From: Dechloromonas sp. A34
GTDB taxonomy: Bacteria > Pseudomonadota > Gammaproteobacteria > Burkholderiales > Rhodocyclaceae
Length of the DNA stretch: 64,000 nt
Assembly: GCF_026261605.1 (NCBI RefSeq)
Contig: NZ_CP102486.1
Coordinates: 2,170,001 to 2,234,000 of the forward strand
Direction: 5' to 3'
In this document: piece by piece, positions 26,573 to 34,439 of the stretch
Numbering within the stretch: the first letter of the stretch is position 1
How the letters are laid out: every line of letters starts with the position of its first letter
Translations under genes and position numbers: made by a program
Notes under the pieces: generated by a model
What the model was told of the DNA's origin: nothing
The model's input: the letters and a program-made list of their open reading frames with translations, nothing else
The model's database searches: none

Positions 26573-27677
26573 CTAGACGCCCTGTTTCAGGCTGGCCTCG
26601 ATGAAGGGATCGAGGTCGCCGTCGAGTACGGCCTGGGTGTTGCCGGTTTCGTGGTTGGTCCGCAGATCCTTGATGCGCGACTGGTCGAGCACGTAAGAAC
26701 GGATCTGGTGGCCCCAGCCGATGTCGGACTTGGCGTCTTCCAGCTTCTGCTGCTCGGCCTGCTGCTTGCGCAGTTCGAACTCGTAGATGCGGGCGCGCAG
26801 CATCTGCCAGGCTTCGTCGCGGTTGCGGTGCTGCGAACGGTCGTTCTGGCACTGGACGACGATGCCGGTCGGGGTGTGGGTCAGACGCACCGCCGAGTCG
26901 GTCTTGTTGATGTGCTGACCGCCGGCGCCGGAAGCGCGGTAGGTGTCGGTACGCACGTCGGCCGGGTTGATGTTGATCTCGATCGAGTCATCGACTTCCG
27001 GGAACACGAAGACCGAGGTGAAGCTGGTATGGCGGCGGGCGTTCGAATCGAACGGCGACTTGCGGACCAGCCGGTGGATGCCGGTCTCCGTGCGCAGCGT
27101 GCCGTAGGCGTAATCGCCGGTGAACTTTACGGTGGCGCTCTTCAGACCCGCGACATCGCCTTCCGACTCTTCCATGACCTCGACCGTGAAACCCTTCTTT
27201 TCGCCATACTTCAGGTACATGCGCAACAGCATCGATGCCCAGTCTTGGGCTTCGGTGCCGCCGGCGCCGGCCTGGATTTCCAGGAAGCAGGGCATCGGGT
27301 CGGACGGGTTGTTGAACATGCGGCGGAATTCGAGGGCGGCGATCTTCGCTTCCAGCTTGGCGTTGTCGGCCTGGACCGAGAGCAGGGTGTCCTCGTCGTT
27401 TTCTTCTTTGCCCATGGCGAACAGCTCGCGGCCGTCATCGAGGCCGGCGGCGACTTCTTCGAGCACCAGCACGATGTCTTCCAGCGATTTCTTCTCGCGC
27501 CCGAGTTCCTGGGCACGCTTGGCGTCGTCCCAGATCTTCGGGTCTTCCATCTCCAGGTTGAGGAGGGTCAGGCGTTCGCGTTTCTGATCGTAGTCAAAGA
27601 TACCTCCGCAGCTCGGCCGCGCGCTGCGCGATGTCCTCGAGCTTGTTGGAGATGCTGTTGAGTTGTTCTGCTTCCAT
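26573..27677 (-). CDS. prfB: Peptide chain release factor 2, with programmed +1 frameshift
   Basis: RF2 ends translation at UGA and UAA. Codons 1-27 start at the ATG at 27677 and end at an in-frame TGA (27594-27596) in the context CGG-AGG-TAT-CTT-TGA-C. This is the classical RF2 slippery site with a Shine-Dalgarno-like GGAGG just upstream. After a +1 shift the frame runs to 26573, giving about 367 residues. The Ser-Pro-Phe stop-recognition motif and the Gly-Gly-Gln peptidyl-hydrolysis motif (in Gly-Ala-Gly-Gly-Gln-His-Ile-Asn) are present. The frameshift gives autoregulation: scarce RF2 favours shifting. It heads the run toward lysS. Confidence 0.97.
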
Positions 27678-27918
27678 GAGGCTAATTCCAGTGCATTGCA
27701 AAGGCGGGATTATAGCCGTCGGGGCGCCCGAAGATGGCCGGATTGTTGCACTGCGCTGTTCCGGCCGCGGTCGCGGGCGGTTCTCGGGCACCAGACCGGT
27801 GCGGCTCCACTTCGGGCTTGCCGGGGTGTGCCCCGTTTTGGCGCTATGGCTGGCTTGAGCGACCGGTGTTGCCGATTAAACCATTGATCTTGAATTGAAA
27901 TATGTCTCCGTGCTGGCG

Positions 27919-27934
27919 TGGCAAGAGTCTTGCA
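27919..27934 (+). promoter_or_regulatory. Sigma-54-type promoter of the chemoreceptor/c-di-GMP operon
   Basis: TGGCAAG, four bases, TTGCA. The -24 GG and -12 GC are separated by exactly 10 bases, as sigma-54 requires. Predicted transcription start is near 27946, about 30 bases before the ATG at 27976. The remaining roughly 240 bases back to prfB hold no gene; binding sites for an enhancer-binding activator are expected there but none was recognised. Confidence 0.65.
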
Positions 27935-27975
27935 TATTGCGTTGCAACAATATTCAAATAAAGCGTGAGAATCCC

Positions 27976-29166
27976 ATGACAGAGAGTGATTCCGTGGAGG
28001 CGCCACCTGCCCGCGCCAAACTGCGCCTGCCCCAATTTCTATCCTGGCTGCTGGCCGCCCTCGGCGGTGCCGCCATCGCTCTCAGCTTTGGCGGCACTTG
28101 GCCAAGTTATGTCGGATGGCTGGGCTGCCTTGGACTGGCGGGGTCGGCGGTGATCGCCATCCGGATGTTGCTGAGCCTGGAGCAAGGGCTGGCACTGATC
28201 GACCGATTCGCGCTTGAACTGGCCGGGGGCAGGCTGGTAGCCCGCCTGGACGGCCGGCGCTGCGGCGTGCTGGGGCCGCTGGCCGAACGCCTGAACGGCA
28301 TGGCGCGCTCGCTGGCCGGCGTGTTTTTGACCTTTGCCCGCATGTCGCAGGAAATTTCCAGCGTCGCCGGCGAGAGCAAACAGAACGCCAGCGGCGGCGA
28401 TGCCGGCGTGCGCCGCCAGCGCGACATCACTTTCTCGTCGTCGGCGACGCTGGAGGAACTGACGGTCAGCCTCGGGGTGACCAGCGACAGCGCCCAGGGG
28501 GCCACCGAGGTCGCAGAAGCCTCGCGGCAGATGGCGCTGGCCGGCGCAGAGCGGGTCGACGGGCTGGCCGGCAGCCTGCATAACCTGGCGGCGACGGTGG
28601 ACCGGACGGCGCTGAGCGCCGCCCGGCTGGGAGAACGCTCGCGGGAAATCGACGCCATCGTCGGGCTGATTTCGGAAATCGCCGCCCAGACCAATCTGCT
28701 GGCCTTGAATGCTGCCATCGAGGCGGCGCGGGCCGGCGAGCAGGGACGCGGTTTCGCGGTGGTGGCCGATGAGGTGCGCAAGCTGGCCGAGCGGACGAGC
28801 GGCGCGACGCGCGACATCGGCGAGCGGATCGAGGGCGTGCGCGGCGAAGTCGCCGGCATGATCGCGGCGATGACCCAGACCAACCAGGAGGCGGGGCTCA
28901 GCCTGGCCGACGCCGGCGAGGCGGTCGGCGATCTGCGCCGGGTCGAGGAAAACGCCCAGCGCACGCTCGACCTGATCCGCGACATCGCGGCCGCCAGCCG
29001 GGAGCAGAGCGAGGCCGGGCAGAACATCGCGCGCGACATCGAGCAGGTGGCGCAACTGGCCGATGCCAACGAACACCTGGTCAGCGAAAACAGCGAACTG
29101 TCGCGCTATCTGAGTGAGCTGGCAGTGCAACTGACCGGCGCCCTGAACAAATACCAATACGAGTGA
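27976..29166 (+). CDS. Short methyl-accepting chemotaxis protein without a periplasmic sensor
   Basis: The protein has 396 residues. Two membrane spans (about 22-40 and 45-65) are joined by only a few residues, so there is almost no periplasmic domain. A HAMP-like segment (about 70-120) leads to the MCP signalling domain, whose hairpin tip is [21 protein letters not shown]. Several Glu/Gln/Ser/Ala positions could be methylation sites. It heads a three-gene plus-strand unit with a NIT-like protein and a GGDEF-EAL protein, under a sigma-54-type promoter. Confidence 0.9.
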   Translation: MTESDSVEAPPARAKLRLPQFLSWLLAALGGAAIALSFGGTWPSYVGWLGCLGLAGSAVIAIRMLLSLEQGLALIDRFALELAGGRLVARLDGRRCGVLGPLAERLNGMARSLAGVFLTFARMSQEISSVAGESKQNASGGDAGVRRQRDITFSSSATLEELTVSLGVTSDSAQGATEVAEASRQMALAGAERVDGLAGSLHNLAATVDRTALSAARLGERSREIDAIVGLISEIAAQTNLLALNAAIEAARAGEQGRGFAVVADEVRKLAERTSGATRDIGERIEGVRGEVAGMIAAMTQTNQEAGLSLADAGEAVGDLRRVEENAQRTLDLIRDIAAASREQSEAGQNIARDIEQVAQLADANEHLVSENSELSRYLSELAVQLTGALNKYQYE

Positions 29167-29175
29167 GGTGTGGCC

Positions 29176-30075
29176 ATGGAATGGATCATTTATTCGATGC
29201 TTGGCGCAGCCGTGGCGATTGCGTCGATTTCCCTGCTCCTCCTGCGGCGCCGGGCCTGGGTCGATGCCGGGCGCTCGCTGGAGACTTCGCTGACCGGCTG
29301 CCGGTCGTTGCTGGCGCTGATCGGGCATTTTCAACAGCACCGGGGCATGAGTTCGGCCTGGTTGTCCGGCGACCAGAGCTTTGGCGGCAAGCTGGAGAGC
29401 AAGGCGCGGGAAATCGATGACCTGTTCCAGGCCTTGCGACCGGTGGCCCGCGGTGAGAGCGGCAAGCCCCATCCCTGCCTGACCCCGAACGATCTGGCGC
29501 TGTTCCAACGGCGCTGGGAAGAGCTGCGGGAGAAGCTGGCCGGCCTCTCGGTCGAGCAAAGCATTGCCCAGCACAGTTTCCTGATCGACCAACTCCTGCA
29601 GTGGCTGGCTGCGCTCGGCGAGGCCCGGCTCGAACCGCTGGTCGGCAACCGCTGCGCCCGGGGCATGGTCCGCAACTATGCCAGCCGCCTGCCGGCGCTG
29701 ACCGAATGCCTGGGTCAGGCGCGCGCCGTTGGCATGAGCGTGGCGACCCGCCAGGCCTGTTCGGCGGTGGCCCGGGTTCGCCTGATGTTCCTGGTCGCCC
29801 GCGCCGAGGCGCTGCTCAAGCAGGCTGCCGAGGGGGCGCTGCGCGGGGCCAAGGCCGAGAGTGCGACCCTGGCGGTGCACCAGATGGCCCGTCTGGTGCG
29901 CACCCGGATGCTGGTCAGCTCGGGCATCAACGTGTCGGTGCAGGAGTATTTCGATGTCGCCAGCCTGGCGGTCGACGCCGTGTTCGGCCTGATTGCCGAG
30001 CACGGCCGGCAACTGGCCGACGATGGCTTGAACGGATTGCCTGGTCGCCCGGCGGGCTATGCTCCTTCGTTCTGA
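29176..30075 (+). CDS. Membrane-anchored NIT-like sensor protein
   Basis: The protein has 299 residues. One N-terminal membrane span (about 5-22) is followed by a helical domain carrying His-Phe-Gln-Gln-His-Arg-Gly-Met-Ser-Ser (about 54-63), the Gln-x-x-Arg-Gly-x-Ser motif of nitrate/nitrite-sensing (NIT) domains. The same motif ([10 protein letters not shown]) occurs in the chemoreceptor at 45.4 kb. It has no output domain. The ATG at 29176 fits GTGAGG better than the GTG at 29170. It overlaps the next gene by 17 bases. The ligand is not proven by the sequence. Confidence 0.65.
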   Translation: MEWIIYSMLGAAVAIASISLLLLRRRAWVDAGRSLETSLTGCRSLLALIGHFQQHRGMSSAWLSGDQSFGGKLESKAREIDDLFQALRPVARGESGKPHPCLTPNDLALFQRRWEELREKLAGLSVEQSIAQHSFLIDQLLQWLAALGEARLEPLVGNRCARGMVRNYASRLPALTECLGQARAVGMSVATRQACSAVARVRLMFLVARAEALLKQAAEGALRGAKAESATLAVHQMARLVRTRMLVSSGINVSVQEYFDVASLAVDAVFGLIAEHGRQLADDGLNGLPGRPAGYAPSF

Positions 30076-32233
30076 ACTGCCGTTCTGGCCGGCCCGCCTG
30101 CCTTTCGGCGGCGGAGGTCAGGGTGGCAGACCGGCGGAGACGGGCGGCGATTCGCCGCTGACCATGGCGGCCTTGGCGGCGAGCATCGACGGCATGCTCT
30201 TTCGCTGCCGCGCCGATGCGGCCTGGACCCTGCTCGCCGTCAGCCCGGGGTGCCGGGACTTGACCGGCTACCGGGCCGAGGAGCTGGTCGGCGACCGCGC
30301 GCGCTGTTCGCTGGGCGCCCTGCGCCATCCAGAAGACCGCGAGGTCGTCTGCGGCACCATCCTCGCCGCCCTCGACTGCGGCTCACGCTATCGCATCGAG
30401 TACCGGATCATCGGTCGCGACGGCGAAGAAAAATGGGTCCTCGAACGCGGTATCGGGCTGCGCGACAAACAGGGGCGGCAACTTATCGAAGGTCATATCG
30501 AAGATATTACCGACCGCGTGCTGGCCCAGATTCATCTGGCCGAAACCGAACTGCGTTACCGCAGCATTTTCGAGAATTCGGTGATCGGCATGTTCCAGAC
30601 CACCGAAAGCGGCAGTTATCTGGCAGCCAATACGGCCCTTGCCAACCTCTATCGCTATGCCAGCCCGGAAGCCTTGATTGCCTCGCTGTCGGATATCGGC
30701 ACCCGGCTCTATGTCGATCCGCTGCGTCGCGGCGAATTCAAGCGACTGATCCAGCGCAACGGCCGGGTGGTGAATTTCGAGTCCGAAGTATTCTGCTGCG
30801 ACGGCGAGCCCATCTGGATTTCCGAGAATGCCCATGCCGTGCGCGCACCGGACGGTGCCTTGCTCTATTACGAGGGTACGGTCGAGGACATCACCGAGCG
30901 CCGGCGCTATCAGAGCAATCTCCGGCATCAGGCGATGCACGACCCGCTGACCGGGCTGCCCAACCGCAACCTGCTGCCCGACCGCCTGGAGCAGGCTATC
31001 CAGCGGGCGCGCCGGGGACACGGCCAGGTCGCCTTGGCCTTTGTCGATCTCGACAACTTCAAGGTGATCAACGACAGTCTCGGTCACGCCGCCGGCGACC
31101 GCCTGCTGATCGAAGTGGCCAATCGCCTGCGCGCCGTGCTGCGCGGTGTCGATACTGTGGTGCGCTATGGTGGCGACGAATTCGTGCTGATTATCGGCGA
31201 GCAGTCGTCGCCGGCGGCCAGCGCCCTCCTGCTCGAACGGCTGCAGGCCTCGATCCAGGCGCCATGGAGCCTGGAGGGGCACGTCCTGCACGTCAATTGC
31301 AGCATCGGCGTCGCCCTGTATCCGCGCGATGCCGGCGATCTCGAAGGCCTGCTGCGGGTGGCCGACGTCGCGATGTACCACGCCAAGGAGAGCGGCAAGG
31401 GACAGTACCGCTTCTATACGCCGGAACTGAATCTCGCGGCCCAGGAGCGCTTCGTCCTCGAGACGGCCTTGCGCACGGCGATCGAGCGCAACGAACTGAC
31501 CGTGGTCTATCAGCCCAAGGTCGATGCGCAACGGCGGGTGCGCGGCTTCGAAGCGCTGGTCCGCTGGAACAGCGCCGGGCATGGCCTGGTGACGCCGGAT
31601 CGCTTCATTCCGCTGGCCGAGGAAACCGGACTCATCCTGGCCATCGGCAAGCAGGTCCTGTTCAAGGCCTGCCGCGAGGCGGCCGCCTGGCCGCTGGTCG
31701 ATGGCCATGCCCCGAATGTGGCGGTCAACCTCTCGGCCCGCCAGCTGCAGGAGCCGGGTCTGAGTGCCCTGGTCGCCGATGCGCTGGCCGAATCCGGCCT
31801 GCCACCGGAATGCCTGGAACTGGAGATTACCGAGAGCATGCTGATGGGCGATGTGGAGCAGACCATCCGCGTGCTCGAATCGATCCGGGCGCTCGGCGTC
31901 AGCATCGCCGTGGACGACTTCGGCACCGGTTATTCCTCGCTCAGCTATTTGCAGCGCCTGCCGATCGATACCCTGAAAATCGACCGCTCCTTCGTTGCCG
32001 GCTGCGACCGTGGCGCGGACAAGATGGTGATTCCGCATGCCATCGTTTTTCTCGGGCAAAGCCTCGATCTGCATATCGTCGCCGAAGGCGTCGAAACCGA
32101 AGCCGAGATGGCAGCCCTCAGCACCTGTGGCTGCAACGAATACCAGGGCTACCTGTTTGCGCGGCCGATGCAGGCGTCTGCGGTGGGCGACTATCTGCGG
32201 GAGCGGGGCAGCGGCAGGTCGTACTGTAGTTGA
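30059..32233 (+). CDS. PAS-PAS-GGDEF-EAL c-di-GMP turnover protein
   Basis: The 724-residue cytoplasmic protein holds two PAS domains (about 45-155, 170-285), a GGDEF domain with intact Gly-Gly-Asp-Glu-Phe (about 373-377), and an EAL domain with Phe-Glu-Ala-Leu-Val-Arg-Trp, the Asp-Asp-Phe-Gly-Thr-Gly-Tyr-Ser-Ser motif and Glu-Gly-Val-Glu-Thr. Both diguanylate cyclase and phosphodiesterase active sites look complete. No Arg-x-x-Asp I-site is obvious before GGDEF. The ATG overlaps the NIT-like gene by 17 bases; the first 35 residues are low-complexity and a later ATG is possible. It is convergent with the kinase at 32.2 kb. Confidence 0.93.
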   Translation: MLLRSELPFWPARLPFGGGGQGGRPAETGGDSPLTMAALAASIDGMLFRCRADAAWTLLAVSPGCRDLTGYRAEELVGDRARCSLGALRHPEDREVVCGTILAALDCGSRYRIEYRIIGRDGEEKWVLERGIGLRDKQGRQLIEGHIEDITDRVLAQIHLAETELRYRSIFENSVIGMFQTTESGSYLAANTALANLYRYASPEALIASLSDIGTRLYVDPLRRGEFKRLIQRNGRVVNFESEVFCCDGEPIWISENAHAVRAPDGALLYYEGTVEDITERRRYQSNLRHQAMHDPLTGLPNRNLLPDRLEQAIQRARRGHGQVALAFVDLDNFKVINDSLGHAAGDRLLIEVANRLRAVLRGVDTVVRYGGDEFVLIIGEQSSPAASALLLERLQASIQAPWSLEGHVLHVNCSIGVALYPRDAGDLEGLLRVADVAMYHAKESGKGQYRFYTPELNLAAQERFVLETALRTAIERNELTVVYQPKVDAQRRVRGFEALVRWNSAGHGLVTPDRFIPLAEETGLILAIGKQVLFKACREAAAWPLVDGHAPNVAVNLSARQLQEPGLSALVADALAESGLPPECLELEITESMLMGDVEQTIRVLESIRALGVSIAVDDFGTGYSSLSYLQRLPIDTLKIDRSFVAGCDRGADKMVIPHAIVFLGQSLDLHIVAEGVETEAEMAALSTCGCNEYQGYLFARPMQASAVGDYLRERGSGRSYCS

Positions 32234-32240
32234 CGCGCGC

Positions 32241-34439
32241 TCAGTCCGTGGCCTGGGCGGCGGCGCTTTCGCTGGCGCTGAGCGGCGGACGGATGGGGAG
32301 CACGATCCGGAAAGTGGAACCCCGGCCGACCTCGCTGTCGACCTCGATGCGCCCATGGTGGCGCTCGATGATGCTGTAGGACAGCGAGAGGCCCAGACCG
32401 GTGCCCTTGCCGACCGGCTTGGTCGTGAAGAAGGGCTCGAAAATGCGGTTGCGGTTCTCCGGCGCGATGCCCTTGCCGGTGTCGACGATCTCGATCACGA
32501 CACTGTCGTCGCCATGGCGGCGGGTGCGGATGGTGATGCTGCCCTGTGTCTCGATGGCGTGGCCAGCATTGACCAGCAGGTTCATGAAGACCTGGTTGAG
32601 CTGCGAAATCAGGCAATAGACGGGCGGAATTTCGCCGTATTCCTTGGCCACGGTGCACTTGTACTTCAGTTCGTTCCAGACGATGTTGAGGGTCGAGTCC
32701 AGACCCTGGTGCAGGTCGGCTTCCTGCCATTCCTGTTCGCCGACGCGCGAGAAGCTCTTGAGATCCTGCACGATCTTGCGGACGCGGCCGAGGCCGTCCT
32801 TCGATTCGGCGACCAAGTTGAAAATGTCCTTCTGGATAAAGTCGAAGTCGCGTTCCGCCTTGATCTGATCGACCGCCCGCAACTGCGGAAAAGAGCTGTC
32901 GGTGACGGCGGTGAGCTTGTCGTAGGCATCGATGATGGCCATCAGGTCGTGCAGATAGCCGTCCAATGTGCCGAGATTGGAATGCACGAAACCGATCGGG
33001 TTGTTCAGCTCGTGCGCGATACCGGCTGCCAGTTGGCCGATGGACGCCATTTTTTCCGATTGCAGCAACTGGTTGTTGGCAGCTTCCAGCCGCTTGTTCA
33101 ACTGCTGCTGCTTGACCAGATTCTCGGCAATCAACAGCTGTTGCTGCTTGCGTTCGGTGATGTCGGTCAGAACACCATCGTAGAAGGCGACCCGGCCATC
33201 GGCGTCGCGCACGACCTGGGTGCGGTCGACGACCCAGATGACCCGGTTGGTGGCGGTGATCAGGCGATATTCCTGCTCATAGCCGGTGGCTCCGGCCGCC
33301 GTATGGCGGCTGACTTCTTCGGTGACCCGCGCCAGGTCGTCAGGGTGAAGCAGATCCGCGAAAGGAGGTTGGCCGGCCAGCAATTCGTCGGGTGCATAGC
33401 CCCATTGCCGCACATTGTCGGAAACGAAGGCGACCGGCCAGCCTTCGCTCGCCGCCCAACGGAAGCAGACCACCGGGCTGGCATTGACCACCTGCATGGC
33501 CAGGCGCAGGTCGTTTTCGGTCCGCTGCCGGCGCACGATACGCCAGGTTTCGTTGCCGATCAGGAGGACGGTTTCGATATCGAAGTCGGTGTAAAGCTCC
33601 GCTTTGTTGCCGACGCCGGTCATCATGCGCACGGTGCCGCCGTCCATTACCGGAACACTGAGCAGGCGGATCAGGGTCGAGTGCCCGGGCGGCAGGCCGC
33701 GCTTGTTGGCAGCGCCGATGTAGTCGTTGATGACCACCGGGGCCTTGGCGCGCGCGGCGTCGGCCCAGATGCCGGCCTGGGTGATCGGATAGTGGCAATC
33801 GAAAGCCGCCGTGCAGTATTTTTCCAGCGTGTTTTGCGACCAGGCGACCAGTTCGATGCTTTCGCCGCCCTCATTGACGAAATGCATGAAGCCGATGCTG
33901 CTGCCAGTCAGGGCTTCGGCCTGCTCGAGGGCGTATTTCATGAATTCGGTTTCGGAAAGCGCCTCGGCCTTGAGTGGCAGTTCGAGCAGTACAGCGGCGC
34001 GTTTCACCTGCTGGGCGAGGGCGCGTTCGGTTTCGTGATGCTGCGTCATGTCCTCGATGACCACGGCAAAACTGTCGAATTGTCCCGCCGGGTTGCGTAT
34101 GCCGCGGGCCGAGATCTGGGCGTGGACGACCGAACCGTCGCGGCGCAAAAAACGCTTTTCCAGTGAATAGCCGTCAATTTCACCGCGGATGACCGCTTCG
34201 AAGCGCTCTTCGTTGCTCGCTAGGTCATCCGGGTGTGTCATTTCGCTCCAGGTCCGGCCGAGCATTTCTTCAGGCGTGTAGCCGAGCATGCCGGCGAGCG
34301 CCGGGTTGACCTCGATCCAGCGCTTGTCCGCCGACGAGCGGGCCATGCCGACCATGGCGTGGGCGAACAAGGCGCGGAAATGCCGTTCCGAATAGTTTTC
34401 CGGGCTCTCGAGCGGCATCGGTGAGGGGCCGTCGGTCAT
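32241..34439 (-). CDS. PAS-GAF-PAS sensor histidine kinase
   Basis: The 732-residue soluble kinase has an N-terminal PAS domain with PAC (about 20-135), a GAF-like domain (about 150-315; Ala-Phe-Asp-Cys-His-Tyr-Pro-Ile-Thr-Gln-Ala-Gly-Ile-Trp), a second PAS (about 325-440), and a coiled linker into a HisKA domain with Gly-Ile-Ala-His-Glu-Leu-Asn-Asn-Pro-Ile-Gly (phosphoacceptor His). The ATPase follows: N box (Asn-Leu-Leu-Val-Asn-Ala), Asp-Thr-Gly-Lys-Gly-Ile, Phe-Glu-Pro-Phe-Phe-Thr-Thr-Lys and Gly-Thr-Gly-Leu-Gly-Leu-Ser. Its ATG overlaps the upstream REC/EAL gene stop (ATGA), so the pair is coupled and the kinase probably phosphorylates that protein. Confidence 0.93.
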   Translation of the reverse strand: MTDGPSPMPLESPENYSERHFRALFAHAMVGMARSSADKRWIEVNPALAGMLGYTPEEMLGRTWSEMTHPDDLASNEERFEAVIRGEIDGYSLEKRFLRRDGSVVHAQISARGIRNPAGQFDSFAVVIEDMTQHHETERALAQQVKRAAVLLELPLKAEALSETEFMKYALEQAEALTGSSIGFMHFVNEGGESIELVAWSQNTLEKYCTAAFDCHYPITQAGIWADAARAKAPVVINDYIGAANKRGLPPGHSTLIRLLSVPVMDGGTVRMMTGVGNKAELYTDFDIETVLLIGNETWRIVRRQRTENDLRLAMQVVNASPVVCFRWAASEGWPVAFVSDNVRQWGYAPDELLAGQPPFADLLHPDDLARVTEEVSRHTAAGATGYEQEYRLITATNRVIWVVDRTQVVRDADGRVAFYDGVLTDITERKQQQLLIAENLVKQQQLNKRLEAANNQLLQSEKMASIGQLAAGIAHELNNPIGFVHSNLGTLDGYLHDLMAIIDAYDKLTAVTDSSFPQLRAVDQIKAERDFDFIQKDIFNLVAESKDGLGRVRKIVQDLKSFSRVGEQEWQEADLHQGLDSTLNIVWNELKYKCTVAKEYGEIPPVYCLISQLNQVFMNLLVNAGHAIETQGSITIRTRRHGDDSVVIEIVDTGKGIAPENRNRIFEPFFTTKPVGKGTGLGLSLSYSIIERHHGRIEVDSEVGRGSTFRIVLPIRPPLSASESAAAQATD

